Source: Dehalococcoidia bacterium (GTDB lineage Bacteria; Chloroflexota; Dehalococcoidia; Dehalococcoidales; UBA3254). From it: DNA of 64,000 nucleotides. The DNA lies in contig JANYAV010000004.1 of assembly GCA_025361145.1 (NCBI GenBank), positions 1 to 64,000 on the forward strand, given 5' to 3'. The notes beneath the pieces were generated by a model. The model was not told the origin of the DNA, ran no database searches, and was given only the letters and a program-made list of their open reading frames with translations. This document shows, one piece after another, positions 8,766-17,098 of the stretch. How positions within the stretch are numbered: the first letter of the stretch is position 1; each line of letters starts with the position of its first letter. The translations under genes and the position numbers were made by a program.

Positions 8766-9917
8766 TTACGTAAGAAACCGATATATTATTTCCGCCAGGT
8801 CCTCAATGTCTTTCAAGTATACGAATTCGTTAATACCGTGAATATTGCTTTCCGTACGGATAACCCCCATACCGAATTCCAGAGCTCCCCATTCGTTAAC
8901 TACTATATTGGCTAGATCGCCAGAGCCCATTTCACCGTATTTTCCGCTTTCTCCTGTGACTTCTTTTAAAATAGCCGCAAGTTTATCGGTAATAGGATTA
9001 TTACAGGGAGGCAAAGTAGGAATGCTAAATTCCTTGACGATTTCCCAATTTACGTCCGGCACCGCCGCTAATGTATCCATGATCTCTTTCCTGGCTTCAG
9101 TTAAGTTCTCTTCAGGTATCAATCGCCGGTCAATGGAAATGGTGCATTGATCGGGAACGATGTTAACCTTTAAACCTCCCTCAATCATGTTAATGTTCAA
9201 CCTGGCTGTCATTCTATCCAATCCTGTATCAGGATGAGTTAAAATGCTAGATTTTCTGGCAGCGACCCTATTTTTGAGCCTCATAAGCGCTTCCAACATC
9301 AATGCAGCTTTTTCCACAGCGTTTTCACCCAGGTGCGACAAACCAGAGTGAACTGATCGGCCTTTTACCATGATGTCCATCTGTAGAGCGCCTAGATTCG
9401 CAATACTAACATAGCCGAAATTTGAATCCAGATCGAAAAAGTAAGCTCCTTTTAAGGGTTGCAGAAATTGGCTGATATATCTGAGCTGACTGGCCTGGCT
9501 ATCTTCCTCATCTGTAGTTATTATTACTGAAATATCATAATTGAGATTGCAACCACGGCCTTTCTCCAGAGCCAATAATAGAGCTGGAATAGCGCCTTTC
9601 ATGTCAGCCGCTCCCCGGCCGTATAATTTTCCTTCGTCAAGACGGGGTTTAAAAGCTGGCCATCCCTGGGCTGGCACCACATCTATATGGGCATAAAAAA
9701 TCAAACGCGGATGGCTGGGATTGGCGCGTCTACAGATCAAGTTCACTCGCCCGTTTCTGCCTTCTGCCTGCTCGGGTGGAATATTTATTTGTTGAGTTAG
9801 AAATCCACATTGTTGAAAAAAAGGTTCGAGGTAATCCATAGCTTCCTTATAATGGTTACCGGGTGGTACAGAAGTATCCAGCGCCACAAGATCTTTAAGT
9901 ATTTGCAGATAATCCAT
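8766..9917 (-). CDS. M20 family metallopeptidase (ArgE/DapE/CPG2-like)
   Basis: 383 residues, the usual two-domain length. Zinc ligands appear in order: His-x-Asp in YAHIDVVPA, Asp in GRGAADMKGA, the Glu-Glu pair in TTDEEDS, Asp in FDLDS and a late His in NIHGINEF. A dimerisation domain interrupts the catalytic domain (about residues 180-300). Likely reaction: hydrolysis of an N-acyl amino acid or a dipeptide in the cytosol; deacetylase versus desuccinylase cannot be decided. ATG 9917 with GAGGAG. Confidence 0.83.
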   Translation of the reverse strand: MDYLQILKDLVALDTSVPPGNHYKEAMDYLEPFFQQCGFLTQQINIPPEQAEGRNGRVNLICRRANPSHPRLIFYAHIDVVPAQGWPAFKPRLDEGKLYGRGAADMKGAIPALLLALEKGRGCNLNYDISVIITTDEEDSQASQLRYISQFLQPLKGAYFFDLDSNFGYVSIANLGALQMDIMVKGRSVHSGLSHLGENAVEKAALMLEALMRLKNRVAARKSSILTHPDTGLDRMTARLNINMIEGGLKVNIVPDQCTISIDRRLIPEENLTEARKEIMDTLAAVPDVNWEIVKEFSIPTLPPCNNPITDKLAAILKEVTGESGKYGEMGSGDLANIVVNEWGALEFGMGVIRTESNIHGINEFVYLKDIEDLAEIIYRFLT

Positions 9918-9963
9918 TATGACTCCTCAGTATTTTAAGCGCTTAAACAACGCTTAATACATA

Positions 9964-9972
9964 TGATATAAT
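9964..9972 (+). promoter_or_regulatory. Extended -10 promoter for the receiver genes
   Basis: TGATATAAT: TG at 9964-9965, one base, then a perfect TATAAT at 9967-9972. A TTAAAC-like -35 sits at 9943-9948. Transcription would start near 9979, giving a 50-base leader to the ATG at 10031. Confidence 0.6.
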
Positions 9973-10030
9973 AAGGCAATCTGGCAATAAATAGCCACCA
10001 ATCGATGGGGTTTTTGAGGACCAGCCTTAA

Positions 10031-10399
10031 ATGAAACTTAAAGTGCTGGCTCTGGGAAATGAGGATATCACGCGCTGGATCTCCGATTCCCTGTATGTCA
10101 AAGGGGCAGAAGTCATCTGTCTGTCATCACTAAACAAAAAGTTTTCCGAGGTTAAAGTAGCCAAATACAATCTCGCTGTCATTGATAGTAATATCGCTGA
10201 TATTGAGAATATTTGTTTCCGACTGATCTGGGTTTGCCCTCTCAGAGTGGTGATTGTCACTGCCGACACCATCCGTGATTGGAGCGAATTTAAAATTCTG
10301 GGTATAGATGCTTTTGTTTCAATCAACACTGAGAACGCTGAACTGGCGACTAAGCTGGAATCTATAGCGCATCGAGGCCCCTGGTCTTTTTCAGATTAA
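10031..10399 (+). CDS. Degenerate receiver-like protein
   Basis: 122 residues with the alternating beta/alpha pattern of a response-regulator receiver. A phospho-acceptor-like Asp is present (D52 in AVIDSN) and a switch Thr in VTADT, but the N-terminal acidic pair is weak (NED) and the conserved Lys after strand 5 is missing (AFVSIN). It may therefore be a non-phosphorylated pseudo-receiver. No output domain. The next gene, a complete receiver, starts 8 bases downstream, so the two probably act together. Confidence 0.6.
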   Translation: MKLKVLALGNEDITRWISDSLYVKGAEVICLSSLNKKFSEVKVAKYNLAVIDSNIADIENICFRLIWVCPLRVVIVTADTIRDWSEFKILGIDAFVSINTENAELATKLESIAHRGPWSFSD

Positions 10400-10407
10400 A
10401 AGCGCTG

Positions 10408-10764
10408 TTGATAGAAGATGATGAACACATCTGCGCGGCTCTCAGGCTTTGCTTTCAGGTCTTTTGGCCTGAAAGCGATATTAGTTTCGTAGTTGATGGA
10501 GAATCTGGCGTTAACATGTTAAAAGCCCAACCAGCCGATATCGTTTTGCTAGATCTGGGGTTGCCTGACATCTCAGGATTAGATGTGTTGAGACAGATTC
10601 GAGCCTTTAGCCAGGTTCCGGTGGTTATGCTCTCTGCAACTATTGAAAAAGACTATATTGTCCGATCCATTCAGGAAGGGGTCAGTGATTATAGCGTCAA
10701 ACCCTTTAAGCAGATCGAATTAATGTCTCGCATTAAAAAACAGGTAATTACTGTGAAAAGATAA
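10408..10764 (+). CDS. Single-domain response regulator receiver
   Basis: 118 residues, one CheY-like receiver with all key residues: acidic pair D4/D5 (IEDDE), acceptor D49 in LLDLGLPD, switch Ser76, and Lys98 in VKPF. The TTG at 10408 cuts the first strand short; the frame is open upstream (codons for L-K-A-L-L-I), so translation may begin slightly earlier or by coupling to the preceding stop at 10397-10399. No histidine kinase or output domain nearby; its partner is unknown. Confidence 0.7.
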   Translation: MIEDDEHICAALRLCFQVFWPESDISFVVDGESGVNMLKAQPADIVLLDLGLPDISGLDVLRQIRAFSQVPVVMLSATIEKDYIVRSIQEGVSDYSVKPFKQIELMSRIKKQVITVKR

Positions 10765-10947
10765 ATTGGCTTTTTATTAAAATTTCTTAATATCACCGTT
10801 TATTTACCCTACTTTTGAGATAAAATAGAAGATAGTTGTGGAATATTTTTTCATTATGTATTATGATTAGATACAAATTTGACAATCAGAAAATTTATTA
10901 TCGTTGGTAGTTGGGAGGGGTAGGAAAACGCTTATTAAGGAGCGGTA

Positions 10948-11133
10948 ATGTTAATTCAATATTTGATATTTCTGGGCGCATCGTTAATTTTACTAGCCTT
11001 TATCTTGCTATGGTTTTTGAAAAATGAATTTCTGGTTAAACGCCAGAAACCAGTTCTAGTAGCTGAGCTGATAGTTCTCATCACTTCTGTAGGTTATGTG
11101 TTTTATTATATTTACCAACATTTGATTTCTTAA
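10948..11133 (+). CDS. Small two-helix membrane protein, unknown
   Basis: 61 residues with two hydrophobic helices (about 2-24 and 38-58) joined by a short basic loop (KRQKP). AAGGAG ribosome site eight bases before the ATG. I do not recognise a family. Monocistronic between the receiver genes and glgC; the following 240 bases show no gene. Confidence 0.55.
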   Translation: MLIQYLIFLGASLILLAFILLWFLKNEFLVKRQKPVLVAELIVLITSVGYVFYYIYQHLIS

Positions 11134-11376
11134 GATCATTCCTCAATAAGTTGCTTTTATATACTACAAACTCATCCACTTATCATGGAGTCATGTTGTC
11201 TTCAAAGTTTCCCTCTTCACTATTTGGCAATTATGGTAACACCGATTTTGCTCAGCCTGAGTCCGAAAGGATGAGATCTGGCTAAGATTAGAGGGTACAG
11301 TCTATAGACGATTAAAAGCAGAGTTCAGTGTAGAGAAATATCTGAAAAAACGGTGATAGATGTCTAAAACCGTTAA

Positions 11377-12648
11377 TTAAAGAAGATGAAGTCCGTTATT
11401 TTTGATCTCGGTTCCTTTAGGAACCACCACAATCCCGTTTTCGGTTACTGTACAACCTCGCGCTTTGTCTAATTCATGGTCGAAGCCAATCAAAGCCCCA
11501 GCCCGTATTCTGCACTCTTTATCAATGACAGCCCGCTTGACCTTCGCTCCAGGTTCGATAAAAACATCGTCGAAAACTACCGATTGATAAACCCATGCGT
11601 CCCGCTCAACAATAACCCCGGGAGATAATACTGACTGATCTACCGTGCCTCCGCTGATAATACAGCCGTCTGACACAATAGAATCTATTATTTTACCGCC
11701 CAATGTACATTTACCAGGAGGCAATTGCCGTTGCAAGGTGCGTAGAGGCCATTTCTCACTGTATAAACTGAAAGCTGGATCTATACTGACTAGATCCATC
11801 GAGGTTTCATAAAATGAATCGATAGTCCCTACGTCTTTCCAATAAGAAGAATCTCGGGTACGATCGATCAGGACTTTTTCCCTGACGCCATTCGTTACCC
11901 GGATCTCATAGTCTGTTATGCGGTTTTCTTGCTCGTAGTCATAAATATAAACATTATCCATATCGTGTATCATGCGAGGGATTATATGTTTACCGAAATC
12001 CTCACCTTCTCCATAAAGAACATCTAGCAGAGTTTTGGCCTTGAAAACATAGATGCCCATAGAAGCCAGAGAATAACTTGGGTTTTCTGGAATAATCTTT
12101 GGAGTCAGGGGTTTTTCTTCAAAACCGATAGCCCGGTTTTCCTTGTCCGCTTCTAGTACACCCAACCTGCCTGCAGCATCCTCCGATTTGACCCTGAGAG
12201 CGGAAATGGTTAAAGCAGCATTGTTACGGCGGTGATACTCGATCAAATGAGAATGGTTCATTTTGTAAATGTGGTCGCCGGAAAGGATAACTATATCTTC
12301 GATATTGTGATTGGAAATGAGGTTCATGTTCTGTCGTACCGCATCGGCTGTACCGCGGTACCAGGCAGTGCCCATTTTCATCTGTGCTGGGATACTATAA
12401 ATAAAATCGCCCAATCCCGAACTTGAGATTGGCCAACCATCCTGAATGTGACGGTTGAGAGATTCGGATAGGTACTGGGTCAGGACAAAAATACGTCGTA
12501 GGCCTGAGTTGACACAATTGCTAAGAGTGATATCAATTAAGCGGTATTTTCCGCCAAAAGGAACCGAAGCCTTTGACCGTTCCCGCGTCAAAGGCTGCAA
12601 CCTTTCACCGGCCCCGCCGGCCATGACTATTGCAAGCACCTTTTCCAT
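11377..12648 (-). CDS. glgC: Glucose-1-phosphate adenylyltransferase
   Basis: 423 residues. Makes ADP-glucose from glucose-1-phosphate and ATP, the committed step of bacterial glycogen synthesis. The N-terminal nucleotidyltransferase domain begins with MAGGAGERLQPLT and continues with the PFGGKYRLIDI motif; the central FEEKP motif binds glucose-1-phosphate, and the C-terminal third is a left-handed beta-helix of hexapeptide repeats. ATG 12648. No other glycogen gene is in the window. Confidence 0.92.
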   Translation of the reverse strand: MEKVLAIVMAGGAGERLQPLTRERSKASVPFGGKYRLIDITLSNCVNSGLRRIFVLTQYLSESLNRHIQDGWPISSSGLGDFIYSIPAQMKMGTAWYRGTADAVRQNMNLISNHNIEDIVILSGDHIYKMNHSHLIEYHRRNNAALTISALRVKSEDAAGRLGVLEADKENRAIGFEEKPLTPKIIPENPSYSLASMGIYVFKAKTLLDVLYGEGEDFGKHIIPRMIHDMDNVYIYDYEQENRITDYEIRVTNGVREKVLIDRTRDSSYWKDVGTIDSFYETSMDLVSIDPAFSLYSEKWPLRTLQRQLPPGKCTLGGKIIDSIVSDGCIISGGTVDQSVLSPGVIVERDAWVYQSVVFDDVFIEPGAKVKRAVIDKECRIRAGALIGFDHELDKARGCTVTENGIVVVPKGTEIKNNGLHLL

Positions 12649-12812
12649 TACTGTTTGATCTTATCTTAGTTTATTAACTTTGGAATACCAATTACTTATG
12701 ATCCCTATTATCATTTTAATAGACATATATTAGATTGTCTATGCTGGGAAAGTCAAAATGCTATATCTACTACTTCATTTTGCAAACTCTCAGTGTTTTT
12801 CAGATTAAAAAG

Positions 12813-12842
12813 AATTAGCTCCGAAATATTTCGGAGCTAATT
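12813..12842 (-). terminator. Palindromic terminator
   Basis: A perfect 30-base palindrome centred at 12827/12828 (AATTAGCTCCGAAAT and its complement). Read on the minus strand it is followed by CTTTTTA, so it terminates the gene at 12876-13217 before glgC. Confidence 0.75.
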
Positions 12843-12875
12843 GTAAGTTGGATTACTAAGGATGTCATTTTAGAA

Positions 12876-13217
12876 TTACTCGGACTTGATACTGGTCAGT
12901 AGATGATCAACCAGACCGGAAACAAAATCCAGATAACGCTGCTTTCTGGATCTGGATATTTTAGAATTGGGATCGTCTTTCCAGTCGATCTTATATTGTT
13001 CCCAGAGGAAAATACTCATTTGCTGTAGCATTACGAAAGCCTCTGAGGGGTTGGCTGTGCGTTCATGAAGTAGTTTCATAATCTCTTCGCCTAGAGCACC
13101 TAAATCATTAGTCGCAGGGTTTTCGCCAGGCGGCGGTTGTCCGACAGGGCTTGTCTCTTTAATATTATCCAAACCTAACTCCTTATTATATTGCCTAACC
13201 AAACTATTATATCCCAA
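12876..13217 (-). CDS. Hypothetical protein, 113 residues
   Basis: Hydrophilic, probably cytosolic. A Pro/Gly-rich linker (about residues 24-38) separates a short N-terminal piece from a helical C-terminal half with amphipathic segments (ALGEEIMKLL, SEAFVMLQQMSIF). I do not recognise the family. The start is supported only by frame length; the upstream region is A/T-rich. It ends in its own terminator, so it is a single-gene unit. Confidence 0.55.
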   Translation of the reverse strand: MGYNSLVRQYNKELGLDNIKETSPVGQPPPGENPATNDLGALGEEIMKLLHERTANPSEAFVMLQQMSIFLWEQYKIDWKDDPNSKISRSRKQRYLDFVSGLVDHLLTSIKSE

Positions 13218-13317
13218 TATGAAAAAAGAGTGAATTCTTTGAATACTAACAAATGCATTGCGGATGGCATGTAATAAAACTAATTCGATATCAAATTAGG
13301 ATATTTATAAGGTAGGA

Positions 13318-13326
13318 TGGTATAAT
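13318..13326 (+). promoter_or_regulatory. Extended -10 promoter for the MarR gene
   Basis: TGGTATAAT: TG at 13318-13319, one base, perfect TATAAT at 13321-13326. No clear -35. Start of transcription near 13333, leader of about 50 bases. Confidence 0.6.
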
Positions 13327-13381
13327 ATACTTAATGTGGAAAACGTATGCATATTACCACAAATAAAAAATAAAAAGGAAG

Positions 13382-13891
13382 ATGTTTATCAATATGGAAT
13401 ACGATGAATCAGCAAAATTTTACTCTGCTGAGGATGCAGATCAAGATTTATGGCTTCTTCTGACCCATGCAAGGTATGCCATATTTCGTGCGCGTGAGAA
13501 AGAATTACAGAGATATGGGGTTTCCCCTGAGCAGGTCGGTTTGTTATTTGTAGTCCAGGCATTGGGCAATAAAGCTACACCTGCTGTACTTTCACGGCAT
13601 ATTATCCGCCAGCCGCATACAGTTTCTGCTTTGGTTGATAGAATGGCTAAAAGGGGATTGGTGAAAAAGGTCAAGGACCTGGATCGCAAGAACCTGGTAA
13701 GGGTGGTTATGACCGAGAAAGGTCAAAAAACCTATGATATTTCTACAAAAAGGGGCCCTATCCACCGCATTTTGAATACTCTTTCAGAGGATGAAAAGAA
13801 GGTCTTTAAGGATATGCTGGAGAGATTGTTGACCAAGGCTCGCAAAGAGATCGGGTTGGATCGGGACGAGCTTCCTCCTTCAGACTTGTAG
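13382..13891 (+). CDS. MarR family transcriptional regulator
   Basis: 169 residues. A winged helix-turn-helix core (about 55-115, with SRHIIRQPHTVSALVDRMAKRGLV as the recognition region) is flanked by dimerisation helices, the standard MarR plan. ATG with AAAGGAAG just upstream; a second Met four codons in is possible. It ends only 13 bases before the promoter of the aromatic operon. A regulatory link to that operon is possible but nothing in the sequence proves it. Confidence 0.83.
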   Translation: MFINMEYDESAKFYSAEDADQDLWLLLTHARYAIFRAREKELQRYGVSPEQVGLLFVVQALGNKATPAVLSRHIIRQPHTVSALVDRMAKRGLVKKVKDLDRKNLVRVVMTEKGQKTYDISTKRGPIHRILNTLSEDEKKVFKDMLERLLTKARKEIGLDRDELPPSDL

Positions 13892-13903
13892 TATCTAGGT
13901 CAG

Positions 13904-13931
13904 TTGACAATTATATTTTGAGGATGATAAG
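13904..13931 (+). promoter_or_regulatory. Promoter of the aromatic amino acid operon
   Basis: Perfect TTGACA at 13904-13909 and a GATAAG-type -10 at 13926-13931 with a 16-base spacer. The same TTGACA-N16-GATAAGCTA arrangement recurs at 63642-63672 before the other leader of the window, with eleven identical bases around the -10. Transcription would start near 13938, 17 bases before the leader peptide. Confidence 0.7.
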
Positions 13932-13954
13932 CTAAAACCACGGTTTAATTATAG

Positions 13955-14035
13955 ATGAAAAACAATTTCGCTCCTAAATATTACTATTATTATTACTTTG
14001 GACGCATAAAAGTGCGATTGGGAGAGAGTTTGTAA
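13955..14035 (+). CDS. Tyr-rich leader peptide of the aro operon attenuator
   Basis: 26-codon frame from ATG 13955 to TAA 14033-14035. Codons 9-14 (13979-13996) are six consecutive Tyr codons (TAT TAC TAT TAT TAT TAC), followed by Phe TTT; another Phe codon stands at position 5. An in-frame TAG directly precedes the ATG, and no good ribosome site is visible. Tyr and Phe are the end products of the operon that follows. When charged Tyr-tRNA is scarce a ribosome would stall on the Tyr run. Placement between promoter and terminator makes a sensing role very likely. Confidence 0.82.
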   Translation: MKNNFAPKYYYYYYFGRIKVRLGESL

Positions 14036-14076
14036 AAAACACTAACCTGTAAAATCAGTTAAAAAAGCCCTCCCAA
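14018..14076 (+). promoter_or_regulatory. Antiterminator pairing of the aro attenuator
   Basis: TTGGGAG at 14018-14024 is exactly complementary to CTCCCAA at 14070-14076, which overlaps the 5' arm of the terminator (14062-14073). The first element lies about 22 bases beyond the last Tyr codon, so it is free when a ribosome stalls there, but it is covered by a ribosome at the stop codon 14033. The two structures are mutually exclusive, as in classical attenuation. Pairing inferred by hand. Confidence 0.65.
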
Positions 14077-14090
14077 GCGGAGGGCTTTTT
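14062..14090 (+). terminator. Attenuator terminator of the aro operon
   Basis: AAAAAGCCCTCC (14062-14073) pairs perfectly with GGAGGGCTTTTT (14079-14090) around a 5-base loop. It stands 27 bases after the leader-peptide stop and about 195 bases before aroF, with no gene in between, so it controls read-through into the operon. Confidence 0.85.
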
Positions 14091-14133
14091 ATTTGGGAGG
14101 AAATGGGAAGAGGTGAGAATAGCTGGAAGAATT

Positions 14134-14243
14134 GGGAATATCGGGAATAAATGAGAGTATCTAGAGTGTACTGGCATAATGGTAAGAATCGGGAATTATG
14201 GCGATATCGGGGAATCACGGGAATATACAAGAATAACGGGAAT
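14134..14243 (+). repeat. Degenerate GGGAAT repeats in the aroF leader
   Basis: Six copies of GGGAAT begin at 14134, 14143, 14191, 14210, 14219 and 14238, spaced 9, 48, 19, 9 and 19 bases, i.e. close to multiples of 9.5. The stretch is purine-rich and non-coding, between the attenuator terminator and the aroF ribosome site. Function unknown. Confidence 0.55.
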
Positions 14244-14285
14244 AATTGGGATAGTGGTAATAATTAGGGATCAAAGGAGCAAGAA

Positions 14286-15353
14286 ATGATAATCATGAAA
14301 ACGGGGGCTACGCAGGAACAAATTGATAACGTGGTGCGTGAGATCGCCAAATACGGTTTCAGGGGCGATGTTTCTCACGGCGAATATAAGACCATTATCG
14401 GCCTGGTGGGAGACGAGCGTAAAGCCCCATTCGAGCATTTTGCCGCGCTGCCGGGGGTAAAGGAAGCCATTCCTGTGGAAACTCCCTATAAACTGATCAG
14501 CCGTGAATATACTAAATTGTTCAAAGGCCCCAGCGAGGACAAACAGATCAAGGTGGGCAAGGTTACATTCGGCGGGAGCAAGCCGGTGTATATCGCTGGT
14601 CCCTGCGCGGTGGAGAGTCATGATCAGCTTTTTAGAATAGCGGAGGGCTGCAAAAATGCGGGCGCTCACGTTCTGCGTGGGGGTATCTTTAAACCGCGCA
14701 GTTCAGTACATTCTTTCCAGGGACTGGGGGGGAAGGATTTAAAAAAGGCTGAAGAAGCCTTAATATGGTTACACGATGCCGGCAAGCAATTTGAAATGCC
14801 GGTAGTGACTGAGGTGAGAGGAGAAAACCAGGTGGACCTCATCGCCGAGTATGCCGATATTTTACAGATCGGCGCCAGAAATATGTACGACCAGGATTTG
14901 CTTACGGCAGTGGGTCGCAAAAAGAAACCGGTACTCTTCAAGCGCCACTTTGGGGCGGGGGTGGAAGAATTTCTGTCTTTCGCGGAATATATTGCGGCCG
15001 AAAGCAACAAAAATATTATTTTATGCGAGCGGGGCATTATTCCCATGGGCAAGGGCAAGAATTATACACGTTATACGCTGGACCTGGGGTCGGTACCGGC
15101 CATTAAAAAAGAGACTTATCTGCCGGTGATCGTAGATCCCAGCCATGCCATGGGGCGGAGCGACCTGATCTTCAATATGAGCTGCGCCTCCATTGCGGCC
15201 GGAGCTGTGGGTTTAATGATCGAGGTGCATTACGATCCCGCGGAAGCGCTGGTAGACGGGGCCCAGGCCATTTTGCCCCAGGATCTGGAAAAGGTGATCA
15301 AAGCCTGCAATAATATCCATGAAATAGTCAGTCCAAAGAAAAACAAAAAATAG
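14286..15353 (+). CDS. aroF: 3-deoxy-7-phosphoheptulonate synthase, type I beta with regulatory domain
   Basis: 355 residues. Condenses phosphoenolpyruvate and erythrose-4-phosphate, the entry step of the shikimate pathway. An N-terminal ferredoxin-like domain (about 1-85), as in the Thermotoga maritima enzyme where it mediates Tyr/Phe feedback inhibition, precedes the TIM barrel. Metal-binding Cys107 lies in GPCAVES, and KPRSS and RHFGAG are substrate-loop motifs. AAAGGAG ribosome site before the ATG. First gene of the operon; feedback by Tyr/Phe would complement the Tyr-codon attenuator. Confidence 0.93.
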   Translation: MIIMKTGATQEQIDNVVREIAKYGFRGDVSHGEYKTIIGLVGDERKAPFEHFAALPGVKEAIPVETPYKLISREYTKLFKGPSEDKQIKVGKVTFGGSKPVYIAGPCAVESHDQLFRIAEGCKNAGAHVLRGGIFKPRSSVHSFQGLGGKDLKKAEEALIWLHDAGKQFEMPVVTEVRGENQVDLIAEYADILQIGARNMYDQDLLTAVGRKKKPVLFKRHFGAGVEEFLSFAEYIAAESNKNIILCERGIIPMGKGKNYTRYTLDLGSVPAIKKETYLPVIVDPSHAMGRSDLIFNMSCASIAAGAVGLMIEVHYDPAEALVDGAQAILPQDLEKVIKACNNIHEIVSPKKNKK

Positions 15354-15360
15354 GTGTTAA

Positions 15361-16443
15361 ATGAAACAGGTTAGAGTTAATCTCAACACACAGAGTTACG
15401 AGATTCAGATCGGGTCGGGGCTTTTAGATCAAGTTCCGGGTCGGTTGGTTGAGCTGGGCTTTAACAGCCGGGCGGTAATTATCACCAACCCCATAGTGGG
15501 CAGGTTATACGGGGACCGCTTAAAGGCATCTCTAGAAAGCAAAGGATTCAGGACCGCCCTTCTAGAAGTGCCGGATGGCGAAAGTTACAAAACTTTAGAT
15601 CAAGCGGGGCAGCTGTATTTACAATTAAGTGAGATTCAGGCTGAACGTCTGACTCCGATCCTGGCTTTAGGTGGGGGAGTGATAGGGGACCTGGCCGGAT
15701 TTGTGGCGGCAACCTATATGAGAGGAATGCCGCTGATTCACCTGCCTACCACTTTGCTGGCACAGGTAGACAGCAGCATCGGAGGCAAGACAGCCGTCAA
15801 TCACACCGGGTTAAAAAATCAGATCGGTGTCTTTTATCAACCCAGGTTAGTCTTAGCTGATGTACAAACGCTGATAAGTTTGTCGCCTGAGGAATTGTGC
15901 AATGGTTTAGCCGAAGTGATTAAATACGGCATCATTCGGGATAAGCAGCTTTTTGCTTTGATCGAAAATAATCTGACTGAGATCAAGTCGTTGACCTTTG
16001 GCATTATTGAAGAAGTGGTTTCAAGCTGCGCTGGTATTAAGGCGGAAATTGTTTCCCAAGATGAAAAAGACCTTGGCTTGCGTAACATTCTGAACTATGG
16101 ACATACGGTGGGCCACGCCATTGAGACCATCTCAGATTTCTCCTGGAAGCATGGCCAGGCAGTAGCGGCGGGTATGGCGGCGGCTGCCCTGATCTCTTAC
16201 AGGATGGGGATTCTACCGGGATCAGATACGAAGAGCATTATCAGCCTGATTGAGAAAGCTGGGCTGCCGGTGAAAATTAAAGATTTGGATATTACCGCAA
16301 TACTGCAAGCCATGCAGCATGATAAAAAGAAGATCAGCGGCCAGACCAGGTTTATTCTGCCCAAGTGTGTGGGCGAGGTAGTGATGAATGACGAGGTTAG
16401 TCCTGCGCTGCTGGAGCAGGTCTTGAAGGACTTAAATGAATAA
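15361..16443 (+). CDS. aroB: 3-dehydroquinate synthase
   Basis: 360 residues. NAD- and zinc-dependent cyclisation of DAHP to 3-dehydroquinate. The nucleotide motif GGGVIGDLAGFVA lies near residue 100. Zinc ligands are Glu in GLAEVIKYG, His in GHTVGHAIE and His in WKHGQAV. The PTTLLAQVDSSIGGKT segment is a family signature. It starts 8 bases after aroF and overlaps aroD by 8 bases, so it is translationally coupled. Confidence 0.95.
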   Translation: MKQVRVNLNTQSYEIQIGSGLLDQVPGRLVELGFNSRAVIITNPIVGRLYGDRLKASLESKGFRTALLEVPDGESYKTLDQAGQLYLQLSEIQAERLTPILALGGGVIGDLAGFVAATYMRGMPLIHLPTTLLAQVDSSIGGKTAVNHTGLKNQIGVFYQPRLVLADVQTLISLSPEELCNGLAEVIKYGIIRDKQLFALIENNLTEIKSLTFGIIEEVVSSCAGIKAEIVSQDEKDLGLRNILNYGHTVGHAIETISDFSWKHGQAVAAGMAAAALISYRMGILPGSDTKSIISLIEKAGLPVKIKDLDITAILQAMQHDKKKISGQTRFILPKCVGEVVMNDEVSPALLEQVLKDLNE

Positions 16444-17098
16444 ACCCAGGATTTGCCTGAGTATTATCGAGAACAAGCCGGAGGCTATCCGCAAGATAGA
16501 ACCTGAGGTCGACCTGTTCGAAATACGCCTGGATCTATTGCAAGACGATTGGCGCAAAGTGGCCGCCGGTTTCAGCAAGCCCTGGATTGCCTGTAATCGC
16601 AACAGGGATGAAGGGGGACGGGGAGAGCTTAATGCCGAATTAAGAATGGAAACGCTGCTGGCAGCGGGCAAAGCCGGAGCCTCAATCATTGATATCGAAC
16701 TGGCGACCGCGGGACTGGCTGAGAAAGTGAAGATGGTTAAAAAATATTCACAGTGCCTGCTCTCTTTTCATGACCTGGAAGCGACTCCGTCATTGGATAA
16801 GATGATCAAAATCGTGGAGGAGCAAATCCAGGCTGGGGCAGACATCTGCAAGGTGGTAACCACCGCCACGAAATTCAAGGATAATGTGACTATTCTGAAA
16901 CTGATCAAGCATTTCCCTGAGATAAAAATAGCCGCTTTCGCTATGGGGGAGGCCGGCAGGCCCAGTCGTATTCTCTCCCCGCTGTGTGGAGGTTATTTCA
17001 CTTACGCCTGCCTGGAAGAAGGACAGCAGGCTGCGGCGGGACAAATTTCAGTGAGAGAAATGAGAGAGATTTATGGGTGCTTGAAGGGGGAAAGTTAA
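16436..17098 (+). CDS. aroD: 3-dehydroquinate dehydratase, type I
   Basis: 220 residues, type I aldolase-fold enzyme dehydrating 3-dehydroquinate to 3-dehydroshikimate. The Schiff-base lysine is K139 (DICKVVTTA) and the general acid/base His is H112 (SFHDLE). Substrate-binding Arg residues appear early (EIRLD) and late (GRPSRILSP). It overlaps the aroB end. A 134-base repeat-bearing gap follows before aroE, the only sizeable gap between aroF and pheA. Confidence 0.92.
   Translation: MNKPRICLSIIENKPEAIRKIEPEVDLFEIRLDLLQDDWRKVAAGFSKPWIACNRNRDEGGRGELNAELRMETLLAAGKAGASIIDIELATAGLAEKVKMVKKYSQCLLSFHDLEATPSLDKMIKIVEEQIQAGADICKVVTTATKFKDNVTILKLIKHFPEIKIAAFAMGEAGRPSRILSPLCGGYFTYACLEEGQQAAAGQISVREMREIYGCLKGES

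Noticed and set aside
11250-11360. Possible relic of a sigma-factor-like helix-turn-helix between the small membrane protein and glgC
   Set aside because: Only about 30 codons with interrupting stops, and two frames look equally plausible; no firm similarity.
13940-14090. T-box riboswitch in front of aroF
   Set aside because: The conserved T-box sequence AGGGTGGNACCGCG is absent and the Tyr-codon leader explains the terminator better.
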